Assembly (NCBI GenBank): GCA_963844055.1
Contig: CAWJMN010000001.1
Coordinates: 1,488,001-1,552,000 of the forward strand
Direction of reading: 5' to 3'
DNA from: CAWJMN01 sp963844055
Lineage (GTDB): Bacteria; Planctomycetota; Planctomycetia; Pirellulales; Pirellulaceae
DNA: 64,000 nt
This document shows positions 55,178 through 62,798 of this stretch, one piece after another. Numbering within the stretch: position 1 is the first letter of the stretch; every line of letters starts with the position of its first letter. Both the position numbers and the translations under genes were made by a program. The notes under the pieces are model-generated. The model was not told where the DNA came from. It was given only the letters and a program-made list of their open reading frames with translations, and did no database searches.

Positions 55178-55645
55178 ATGGCATTAAACGTCACTTTCAG
55201 AAGCGGTGGCCCAACTCAGGTCCCTAGCGATTTAACGGCCTTTGAACATGAGACCGGCTTGATTTTGCCTGCTGATTATAAAGCCTGGCTGTTACGGCAT
55301 AACGGCGGATTTCCCGAAACGCCCATTGGATTTCGGCAGGGCGAAAAAGTTGTAGAACTAATTTGTTTCCACGACCTGCTTCCGACAAATGATAAAGGCC
55401 TTCGCAGTAGTTATCGCCGGGTTGTAATCGAGGGATTCGTTCCCGGATATCTCCCCATCGCTTTGGCTACTGGAGGCGGGAACCATCTCTACCTCTCATG
55501 CACACCAGCTGTCCGTCAGGGGTTGTTTACTTCCAAGGAGATTTGTGATGACGACAACACGATAGGAATAACTCTATTTCCGCTAGCGGACTCATTTCAG
55601 GACTTTTGGGATTCGATCATACCCTTTTCGGAAGACGGAGCTTGA
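55178..55645 (+). CDS. SMI1/KNR4 family protein
   Basis: 155 residues. The SMI1/KNR4 fold is shown by D-L-T-A-F-E-H-E-T-G-L-I-L-P-A-D-Y-K-A-W-L-L-R-H-N-G-G, P-I-A-L-A-T-G-G-G-N-H-L-Y-L-S-C and the final F-Q-D-F-W-D-S-I. In bacteria these are mostly immunity proteins that neutralise polymorphic or contact-dependent toxins. No toxin gene is next to it, so it may be an orphan immunity gene. It starts the cluster of small unknown genes at 55-57.9 kb. Confidence 0.85.
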   Translation: MALNVTFRSGGPTQVPSDLTAFEHETGLILPADYKAWLLRHNGGFPETPIGFRQGEKVVELICFHDLLPTNDKGLRSSYRRVVIEGFVPGYLPIALATGGGNHLYLSCTPAVRQGLFTSKEICDDDNTIGITLFPLADSFQDFWDSIIPFSEDGA

Positions 55646-55744
55646 GGTCGTCCGGCATACCTGCTGTTTTTAAGGTCGCCGAGCTTGCCAGGTGGTTTTG
55701 AAACTGGCTCTAATGTACTGTCGCTTGGAAAAGGAGTCGCAAAC

Positions 55745-56020
55745 GTGGAGTTTAGTGAAGCACGAAGCTGCATTATGTTGTTTGTGGTTTTCATTTTGTA
55801 TAACATTTGCGTGTGGGTAGATACATTGTTTCTATGTGCATTTGTTATTTTCGTTCTCAAGCAACCGCTGCCCCGTCAAGATTACATTATACTTCCGGTG
55901 ACTTTTTTCCTCATGGTGATTGGCTGGTTTCAAATGCTCGCAATCATCCGATTTTACGAATGGTCGGTTGAGCGTCGCAATAAAAAGTCATCTGCATCCG
56001 ATTTCGATGACAAAACGTGA
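55745..56020 (+). CDS. Small two-helix membrane protein
   Basis: 91 residues from the GTG at 55745, with GGAG at the right distance upstream; a TTG at 55685 is less likely. Two transmembrane segments (I-M-L-F-V-V-F-I-L-Y-N-I-C-V-W-V and Y-I-I-L-P-V-T-F-F-L-M-V-I-G-W-F) and a basic tail. No family recognised. Its TGA overlaps the GTG of the next frame, so the two may be coupled. Low GC. Confidence 0.55.
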   Translation: MEFSEARSCIMLFVVFILYNICVWVDTLFLCAFVIFVLKQPLPRQDYIILPVTFFLMVIGWFQMLAIIRFYEWSVERRNKKSSASDFDDKT

Positions 56021-56457
56021 ATCGAAGAGGTGATTTTGAAATCGACAAGCCTGCTCAATACGGAACCCAAGGTAAAGAAAACTGGCAGCTAGTGGCGCCA
56101 GCGGATGAATCGTTCGAGTACTCTCGTTCGGGTGCGAAGGGAGTTAAGATCATGTACGAAGTGAAACGAGCAAGTGTTTATCGCGAGACAGGGCTGTTGC
56201 GAGTATTACCACTTGAAGTCCATGGTCCAACAGATTTACGACTTCTCTATGTTGTGGAATGTCCAACAAAGTGCCTTACGTTTCGAGGTGGTCGTGTGGT
56301 CTATGACGATGATGGAGATCTATCGCCTGAGTATATTTTTATCGTCGAAAAGCCCGACTTCGACATTAAGGCCATCATTGGGATGCATCTCTCTGATCGA
56401 CCAAATGAGGGTAACATCAAGTCTTTAGCAGTGGCACCCGGCGAACCCAGGAATTGA
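56017..56457 (+). CDS. Hypothetical soluble protein
   Basis: 146 residues starting with GTG in a 4-nt overlap with the upstream membrane gene (GTGA). No family recognised. Mixed alpha/beta with E-Y-I-F-I-V-E-K-P-D-F-D-I-K-A-I-I-G-M-H-L. No signal peptide. Part of the immunity-like island; possible partner of the membrane protein before it. Confidence 0.5.
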   Translation: MNRRGDFEIDKPAQYGTQGKENWQLVAPADESFEYSRSGAKGVKIMYEVKRASVYRETGLLRVLPLEVHGPTDLRLLYVVECPTKCLTFRGGRVVYDDDGDLSPEYIFIVEKPDFDIKAIIGMHLSDRPNEGNIKSLAVAPGEPRN

Positions 56458-56487
56458 AGTCAAACTAGACTGGTAGAGGTTCCTGCA

Positions 56488-56865
56488 ATGGGATTCCTTT
56501 TTGAATGTGAGGACAAAACTGTTTGGTCACCCAGCATGGATGTGGGGAAGAACTTCCTTGCTCAAGTGCGTCATCTCGAGGAGCAACTGAAGACGGCCAG
56601 TGGTGTAGGACTCGTGATTTCTGATTTCGTTGAAATCGATTTTCACGGCATCGCCAACTTTCTTCAGCAGATCGGCGGATTGGCGAATTTGCAAAACCGC
56701 TCGATGCAACTGCTTCTGAAAGGTGTAGTCGTGCATTTGCTCGCTTTGTTGTGTTGCAGTGCATTGCCTAACCATCTCGAAGCCTTGTACCCTCCTGATT
56801 GGGTTGAAGAGGCGAGAACGCTTTCTCGGTCAAACATGCAGAGCATTTGCAAGGATTTAGAGTAG
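56488..56865 (+). CDS. DUF6086-like small protein
   Basis: 125 residues. The N terminus F-L-F-E-C-E-D-K-T-V-W-S-P-S-M-D-V-G-K-N-F resembles DUF6086, a family found near actinobacterial and planctomycete immunity genes, and I-S-D-F-V-E-I-D-F fits the same family. The match is by eye only. A hydrophobic stretch in the last third (L-L-A-L-L-C-C-S-A-L) is unusual for it and may mean a frame change or a divergent tail. It is followed 35 bp later by the tandem 8-bp repeat. Confidence 0.5.
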   Translation: MGFLFECEDKTVWSPSMDVGKNFLAQVRHLEEQLKTASGVGLVISDFVEIDFHGIANFLQQIGGLANLQNRSMQLLLKGVVVHLLALLCCSALPNHLEALYPPDWVEEARTLSRSNMQSICKDLE

Positions 56866-56900
56866 GCGCTGTTGATCGGCGACGGGTTCAGCAAATAATC

Positions 56901-56970
56901 CATCGCCTCATCGCCTCATCGCCTCATCGCCTCATCGCCTCATCGCCTCATCGCCTCATCGCCTCATCGC
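56901..56970. repeat. Tandem 8-bp repeat CATCGCCT, 8.75 copies
   Basis: Eight perfect units (56901-56964) plus six bases. The unit is not a multiple of three, so copy-number change would shift any frame reading through. It lies just after the 56488-56865 gene stop. Confidence 0.95.
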
Positions 56971-57013
56971 ATTGTTCCGCTATCACCAACGATTTGAATT
57001 CCGCTGCATCGAC

Positions 57014-57209
57014 GGGTGGCACGGCCCTGACCAACGGGAAGGGCGTGGTGATTGGGGCTTGCGTGCGGATCCATGGTTGCTGGTTCGCGGCGGGCGTAGG
57101 GATGGTTCCAAGCCAACGGGCCTTCTACGCTGGTGGGTTTTCGCCGTTGGCTTAACCCACCCTACTTGTCTAACACGCCCTTCGGCTGCGCCTCCAGGGC
57201 GTGCCACCC
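57014..57209. repeat. REP-like nested palindromic element
   Basis: Outer arms GGGTGGCACGGCCCTG (57014-57029) and CAGGGCGTGCCACCC (57195-57209) match except for one bulged base. Inside are two overlapping perfect repeats: AAGCCAACGG/CCGTTGGCTT (57110-57153) and GGTGGGTT/AACCCACC (57132-57161), which cannot both form at once. The inner GGTGGGTT/AACCCACC core resembles dispersed REP elements mobilised by RAYT transposases in other bacteria. No transposase is present. Confidence 0.7.
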
Positions 57210-57309
57210 TGCGAATTATTGGCCGTGACCTCCCATCGCTAGTCAGCTGAACGGGTGGTTGTTTGGAGGTACTGTATGGATTCGTAAAAACTCAGCAAAA
57301 GTATCCGCT

Positions 57310-57948
57310 CTACTTTTTCTTCATTGTGCTGCGAAGAAGATCAACCATGTCGGCAGAAGTAGTGTCAAACACGAGAATTCCAGAAATGCCAGGCATTTTA
57401 GAGGTTTCAAACAGCACGTAGGGATTTATCGGACCGCTGAGCAACAGTTGGCATCCGGCCGTTCGGCCGCCGTCAAGGATTCGGCGAATGGATCGAACTC
57501 TTTTGTGGAGTACCTCTTTTGGTACATTGTCGCAGGACAGGGCCACAATTAGGTCAGTGCAATCGAGGCGGTTATCAACAAGCTGAAGTGAGAGTTCCCC
57601 TTCGTCTTCGATGTGCAGCAAAACGTTCATTCCGGTATCGAGAATTCTAGAAAGGTCGTCTCCTTTTCGTGCGAGTACCCATTTGACACGTTTCTTTAAG
57701 ACTTGATCTCGATCGCTTTCCTGGTGAACTTTGCTAATGCCTAGTTGGACGCCCATGGATGCAACGTCATTCAGTTCTGAAAGGTGTTCTGGAGGAACCA
57801 AATAGATGGTATTGATGGGCCATGCGTCGTCATGAGTCATTTCTAAACTATAGGAGTCGACATAAACCCATCGATTGTTGTCGTAACCTTCACGTGCCCG
57901 TACATCCATATCTAAAGTAAACGCAAACGTCGGCTGATTGATATTCAT
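57310..57948 (-). CDS. Hypothetical soluble protein
   Basis: 212 residues, no family recognised. The opening A-F-T-L-D-M-D-V-R-A-R-E-G-Y is beta-rich. The second half has D-L-I-V-A-L-S-C-D and L-L-L-S-G-P-I-N-P-Y-V-L-F-E-T, suggesting an alpha/beta fold. No signal peptide. It ends the accessory island and is oriented away from it; the 3' end of the acnA transcription unit lies 200 nt upstream of its start. Confidence 0.6.
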   Translation of the reverse strand: MNINQPTFAFTLDMDVRAREGYDNNRWVYVDSYSLEMTHDDAWPINTIYLVPPEHLSELNDVASMGVQLGISKVHQESDRDQVLKKRVKWVLARKGDDLSRILDTGMNVLLHIEDEGELSLQLVDNRLDCTDLIVALSCDNVPKEVLHKRVRSIRRILDGGRTAGCQLLLSGPINPYVLFETSKMPGISGILVFDTTSADMVDLLRSTMKKK

Positions 57949-58073
57949 GGGCTTTCCTTAAAGCAATGTGGAAAAGCTGGGTGGTAAAAGAGTCGCCGTT
58001 TTAATGCCATGTTCGATTAATCCAGCGAGTCTATCTGCCGTCACTCCGTATGTCCAGAAAGGCGCTGCGAAAG

Positions 58074-58108
58074 AAAAAACGCCGATGGAACCAAGTCCAC
58101 CGGCGTTT
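58074..58108 (-). terminator. Terminator downstream of acnA
   Basis: On the minus strand AAACGCCG pairs with CGGCGTTT, with an extra TGG/CCA pairing inside the loop, followed by a T-run. It lies 45 nt after the acnA stop. Confidence 0.82.
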
Positions 58109-58153
58109 GTATTTACCGAGTTAACCAAGCTTGGCTGTAAGCCAAGAGATTGC

Positions 58154-60883
58154 CTACTGGTTAGCCAGCATCTTCCGCAGAACGGTTTGCAGAATGCCAC
58201 CGTTGCGGTAGTAGTCGATTTCGACAGGCGTATCGATGCGGACGTTGGCTTCGAAGGACTTCACCGAGCCATCGGCAGCGGTGGCCTTCACGGTCACCTT
58301 GCTGCGTGGCTGGATCTTGTCGTCCAGGCCGACAATCTCGTAAGTTTCTTCGCCGGTGAGGCCCAGGGACTTCCAGGTTTCTCCCTTGGGGAATTCCAAA
58401 GGCAGCACGCCCATGTTCACCAGGTTGCTGCGATGGATCCGTTCAAAGCTGGCAGCGATAACAGCTCGCACGCCAAGCAGGAACGTTCCCTTCGCGGCCC
58501 AGTCGCGGCTACTGCCGGTGCCGTATTCAGTGCCGGCCAAAATGATGGTCGGAACCTTGGCGGCTTTGTACTGGATGGCCGCATCGTAGATGCTAACCAC
58601 GGCCGCGTTGTCAGCACCCTTCAGCAGGCAGCGAGTAACGCCCCCTTCGGTCCCAGGAGCGAGGAAGTTGCGGATACGAATGTTAGCAAACGTGCCACGA
58701 ACCATCACGCGATCGTTACCGCGGCGGCTGCCATAGCTGTTGAAGTCGATGGGCTGCACATCGTTTTCCACCAGGAACTTCCCCGCAGGGCTGTTCTTGG
58801 AAATATTGCCAGCGGGCGAGATATGGTCGGTTGTGACCGAGTCACCCAGAACGGCCAAAACTTTCGCACCGCTCAGTGGCTGGATCGGCTTTACTTCGAC
58901 GGTCAATTCCGAAAGGAAGGGGGGCTCTTGAATGTAGGTGCTTGCTTCCTTCCATTGGAACAAGTCCCCTTCAGCCACCTTGATGGCATTCCACTTCTCA
59001 TTGCTTTCCAGAGCGCCGGCGTAACGGCTGCTGAACATCTCGGGAAGTACCGACGACTTCATGACCGATTCAATCTCGTCATGCGTCGGCCAAATTTCCT
59101 TCAGCATGACAGGACCTGCCGCACCTTGACCGATTGGCTCATTGAGCAGATCGATATCGGTCGTGCCAGCGATGGCATAAGCAACCACGAGTGGCGGGCT
59201 GGCCAAGTAGTTGGCCTTCACGTGGGGATTGACGCGTCCTTCAAAGTTGCGGTTACCGCTCAGCACGGCCGAGGCGACCAAGTCCCCTTCGGTAACGGCG
59301 GCAGCAACGGCGTCTGGCAAAGGACCACTGTTACCGATGCAGGTCGTGCAGCCGTAGCCTACGGTTTGGAAACCCAAAGCGTTTAGCGGTTCGGATAGGC
59401 CGGCCTTGTCGAGATAGTCGGTAACCACGCGCGAGCCAGGGGCCAGGCTGGTCTTCACGTACGACGGAACCTTCAATCCCTTGGCAACTGCCTTCTTGGC
59501 AAGTAGGCCTGCGGCGATCATTACCGAAGGGTTGCTGGTGTTGGTACAGCTGGTGATCGCTGCGATCACAACGGCTCCATGGCCGATGGTCGAGCTGTGA
59601 CCGTTATCTTTCACCGTGGCAGTACGCTTGGTGGCGGCTGCATCCAGACCGAAACCACGTTCAGCAATCGGGGCAGACAAGGCCGAATGCCAGGTCTTCT
59701 TCATGCTGGCCAGCGGAACGCGATCTTGTGGACGCTTTGGACCGGCCAGCGACGGTTCAATCGTGCTGAGGTCGAGCGACATCGTCTTGGTATAGATGCA
59801 TGCTGGCGAAGCATCGGTACGGAACAGGTCTTGTTCCTTGTAGTAGCGTTCGGCCAATTGCACGTCGGCCTCACTACGGCCCGTACGGCGCATGTATTCC
59901 AGCGTTTCGGCATCGACCGGGAAGAAGCCCATCGTGGCGCCATATTCTGGTGCCATGTTGGCGATCGTTGCACGGTCGGCCAACTTCATGCGGGAAACGC
60001 CCGTGCCGTAGAACTCGACAAACTTGTCAACCACGCCGGCCTTACGCAAGATCTGCGTGACGGTCAGCACCATGTCGGTGGCGGTAGCACCGGTGGGAAG
60101 TTCACCGGTCAGTTCAAAGCCGATAACTTCTGGCAAAAGCATGTACAGCGGTTGGCCCAGCATTACGGCTTCAGCTTCGATACCACCCACACCCCAGCCC
60201 ACAACGCCCAGGCCGTTGATCATGGTGGTATGGCTATCGGTGCCAACCAGCGAATCTGGCAAAGCAACCGGGCCTTGCTTGTCGCTACGGATGAAAACAC
60301 CCTTGGCGAGATATTCAAGATTCACTTGGTGGACGATACCAACATTCGGTGGCACCACGCGGAAGTTGTTGAATGCCTTTTGTCCCCAGCGCAAGAACTC
60401 ATAGCGTTCGCCATTGCGTTGGAATTCTAGTTCGACGTTTTCGCCCAGTGCTTGTAGCGAACCGAAGCTATCGACTTGAACCGAGTGATCGATCACCAGG
60501 TCGGCAGGGATCAGCGGATTGATTCGTTTGGGGTCACCACCGAGGCGCTTCATGGCTGAACGCATGGCGGCAAGATCCACGACGGCAGGTACGCCGGTGA
60601 AGTCTTGCAGGACAACGCGCGACGGCTTGAACGGAATCTCTAGCTTGGCAGGTGCAGGTGCATTCCAAGAAGCGAGGGCCTTCACATCGTCGGTCGAAAC
60701 TTCGTAGCCGTCGCAATTGCGAAGCACGGATTCGAGCAATACGCGAATGGAGAAGGGAAGCTTACTGATCGCCCCCAGCCCTTGTTCTTCTAACTTGCGG
60801 AGGCGGTAGATTCCGGCCTTACCATTTCCGGTCTCAAAAGTGTCGCGAGCATTGAAGGGGTCAAACGTGGCAGCGTGGCTCAT
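58154..60883 (-). CDS. acnA: Aconitate hydratase, AcnA type
   Basis: 909 residues, the usual AcnA/IRP1 length. Isomerises citrate and isocitrate in the TCA cycle. The three [4Fe-4S] cysteines are at 446 (S-C-T-N-T-S-N-P), 512 and 515 (C-T-T-C-I-G-N-S-G-P-L). Also visible: V-L-Q-D-F-T-G-V-P-A-V-V-D, G-T-D-S-H-T-T-M and the swivelling C-terminal domain (F-N-S-Y-G-S-R-R-G-N-D, G-S-S-R-D-W-A-A-K-G). The long open frames on the opposite strand are mirror reading of this conserved gene. A region of 445 nt separates it from the rightward DUF1501 gene. Confidence 0.97.
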   Translation of the reverse strand: MSHAATFDPFNARDTFETGNGKAGIYRLRKLEEQGLGAISKLPFSIRVLLESVLRNCDGYEVSTDDVKALASWNAPAPAKLEIPFKPSRVVLQDFTGVPAVVDLAAMRSAMKRLGGDPKRINPLIPADLVIDHSVQVDSFGSLQALGENVELEFQRNGERYEFLRWGQKAFNNFRVVPPNVGIVHQVNLEYLAKGVFIRSDKQGPVALPDSLVGTDSHTTMINGLGVVGWGVGGIEAEAVMLGQPLYMLLPEVIGFELTGELPTGATATDMVLTVTQILRKAGVVDKFVEFYGTGVSRMKLADRATIANMAPEYGATMGFFPVDAETLEYMRRTGRSEADVQLAERYYKEQDLFRTDASPACIYTKTMSLDLSTIEPSLAGPKRPQDRVPLASMKKTWHSALSAPIAERGFGLDAAATKRTATVKDNGHSSTIGHGAVVIAAITSCTNTSNPSVMIAAGLLAKKAVAKGLKVPSYVKTSLAPGSRVVTDYLDKAGLSEPLNALGFQTVGYGCTTCIGNSGPLPDAVAAAVTEGDLVASAVLSGNRNFEGRVNPHVKANYLASPPLVVAYAIAGTTDIDLLNEPIGQGAAGPVMLKEIWPTHDEIESVMKSSVLPEMFSSRYAGALESNEKWNAIKVAEGDLFQWKEASTYIQEPPFLSELTVEVKPIQPLSGAKVLAVLGDSVTTDHISPAGNISKNSPAGKFLVENDVQPIDFNSYGSRRGNDRVMVRGTFANIRIRNFLAPGTEGGVTRCLLKGADNAAVVSIYDAAIQYKAAKVPTIILAGTEYGTGSSRDWAAKGTFLLGVRAVIAASFERIHRSNLVNMGVLPLEFPKGETWKSLGLTGEETYEIVGLDDKIQPRSKVTVKATAADGSVKSFEANVRIDTPVEIDYYRNGGILQTVLRKMLANQ

Positions 60884-61328
60884 GGCAACCGTAACCTACT
60901 GGTCTGAATAGGACTTGGGAAAAACGGAACAACCGTGGCGGCAATAGACCTACGGCTCAAAGAGAGCCGGAAGGTGGGAAGAGGTCCTACCTGAAAAGGC
61001 TGCATGCCGCCAATCGGGCAGGGTTAGGAAGGGCCTCTTGAAGGTTCACAGTTTATCGCAATTTTGGGTGCCTGTCTGCCATGGCGGTAGCGGAAGAATG
61101 GTTTCCCTTGAATGTAATCTGGCCCTACAATCTGTCAGGGACCAGAAAAACTCCGTTGCGAACCATCAACGGTTGCTTATAGAATAGAGTAAGGTTGCTT
61201 AGAAGCCTTTGTTTGTCATTTCGCCCGTTTAAGGAATGGCAAGCCGGGTGCTTCCTGTTTGTGACCTCCCGCCGTTCCGCCTCCTGCCTGCGACCCTGCC
61301 CACCACGCCTGCCATAAGGTTTTCGGAC
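60884..61328. other. Divergent intergenic region acnA / DUF1501
   Basis: 445 bases with both promoters. I see no long palindrome or RNA gene. The open extension of the DUF1501 frame from 61236 lacks the features of a signal sequence, so the gene is taken to start at 61329. Confidence 0.4.
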
Positions 61329-62672
61329 ATGCTACGAATCACCGGACCGTCCAAACGCCTGTGCGATGGCATTAGCCGCCGAGACTTTTTGACGATTGGC
61401 GCCTTGGGGATGGGAGGGCTGGCTCTGCCGGACTTGCTGCGGGCGGAAAGCCAAAACGGCACGGGAAAACGGCATAAAGCCATCATCATGATCTACCTGT
61501 GTGGGGCTCCGCCGCACCAGGATATGTTTGATTTGAAGATGGATGCCCCGGCTGAGATCCGCGGCGAATTCCAGCCGATCAACACCAACGTTCCGGGCAT
61601 TCAAATCTGCGAACATATGCCCCGCTTGGCCAAAATCATGGACAAGCTGGTTCCAATTCGGACGGTTTATGGTTCTCCTTCTGGCGACCATGATTCGTTC
61701 ATTTGCTACAACGGCCGAACGGTCCAGCGTCAGCCCGCTGGCGGTTGGCCGTCGATGGGTTCGACCATTTCTCGGCTCAAAGGTGCGGCCGACCCTTCGT
61801 GCCCGCCATTTGTGGGGCTCTCGCCGAAGGCAGGGCATCCTCCGTACGGCTCGCCAGGGCATCCGGGCTATACCGGGCCGGCCCATTCGGCCTTCCGTCC
61901 CAATGGTGACGGCAAGGGAGATTTGGTCCTGCAGGACATTTCGGTCGACCGTTTGGGCGACCGGAAATCGTTGCTGACGAGCGTTGACCGGATGCGGCGC
62001 AACATGGACGCCACCGGCGCACTAGCAGGGCTGGATAACTTTTCGCAGCAAGCATTTGGCATGCTCACTTCGAGCAAGCTTGTAGAAGCTCTGGATCTTT
62101 CGAAGGAGCCCGAGGCGGTACGCGAGCGTTACGGCAAGGGAGATCCACGCAACTACGGCGATGGTGCTCCGCGAAACCTCGAGCACTTCTTGCTGGCTCG
62201 CCGCTTGGTCGAAGCGGGGGCTCGGGTGGTGACGCTGAACTTTGGTCGCTGGGACTTCCACGCACAAAACTTTAGCGAGGCAAAGAACACTCACCTGCCG
62301 CAATTTGACCAAGGGATGAGTGCCTTGGTGGAAGACCTGTACGCTCGTGGTTTGGGCGATGATGTTTCGGTGATCGCTTGGGGTGAGTTTGGTCGCACGC
62401 CGATCATCAATAAGGATGCTGGCCGTGACCATTGGCCGCAAGTTGGCTGTGGGCTGCTGGCTGGTGGTGGCATGAAGATGGGGCAAGTGATCGGAAAGAC
62501 CGACCGGACTGCCTCAGAACCGGTGGAACGTCCTGTGCACTTTGGTGAGGTCTTTGCTACGCTCTATCACCAAATGGGAATCGATCCCCATAACACGACG
62601 CTGCGTGATCTTGCGGGGCGGCCGCAGTACTTGGTAGATCACCAACATCAGGTCATGCGCGAGCTTATCTAG
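61329..62672 (+). CDS. DUF1501 family protein, unpaired
   Basis: 447 residues from the ATG at 61329. Tat leader C-D-G-I-S-R-R-D-F-L-T-I-G-A-L-G-M-G-G. Family motifs: A-I-I-M-I-Y-L-C-G-A-P-P-H-Q-D-M-F-D (with G-A-P-P in place of G-G-P/V-S), N-F-G-R-W-D-F-H, G-E-F-G-R-T-P and D-H-W-P-Q-V-G. Unlike the other four in this window it has no DUF1549/DUF1553 neighbour within view; the gene downstream is a beta-propeller protein. This is the separate DUF1501 subtype found as a single gene. Confidence 0.9.
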   Translation: MLRITGPSKRLCDGISRRDFLTIGALGMGGLALPDLLRAESQNGTGKRHKAIIMIYLCGAPPHQDMFDLKMDAPAEIRGEFQPINTNVPGIQICEHMPRLAKIMDKLVPIRTVYGSPSGDHDSFICYNGRTVQRQPAGGWPSMGSTISRLKGAADPSCPPFVGLSPKAGHPPYGSPGHPGYTGPAHSAFRPNGDGKGDLVLQDISVDRLGDRKSLLTSVDRMRRNMDATGALAGLDNFSQQAFGMLTSSKLVEALDLSKEPEAVRERYGKGDPRNYGDGAPRNLEHFLLARRLVEAGARVVTLNFGRWDFHAQNFSEAKNTHLPQFDQGMSALVEDLYARGLGDDVSVIAWGEFGRTPIINKDAGRDHWPQVGCGLLAGGGMKMGQVIGKTDRTASEPVERPVHFGEVFATLYHQMGIDPHNTTLRDLAGRPQYLVDHQHQVMRELI

Positions 62673-62798
62673 TTCGGGCTGAGCTTGGCCGGGGAGTCTC
62701 TTTTGTGAGGTCTCCCCATCTAGAATCCCCAGTGCGCTACCGCCACAATGTGGCTTGTAGTGTCTTGCGCTTCCAAGAGAGCACAAAGTGGGGAACCG

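Noticed and set aside
56901..56970. CRISPR array
   Set aside because: Units are 8 bp and contiguous with no spacers, and no cas gene is present.
56847..57155. 102-codon frame through the 8-bp repeat
   Set aside because: Its core is the repeat itself read as a period-8 peptide; no natural protein features.
57968..59386. 472-codon plus-strand open frame opposite acnA
   Set aside because: It is antisense to the conserved aconitase frame, which has all three cluster cysteines; long mirror frames are expected in GC-rich DNA.
59579..60430. 283-codon plus-strand open frame opposite acnA
   Set aside because: Same reason; composition is His/Arg/Gln-rich and has no recognisable domain.
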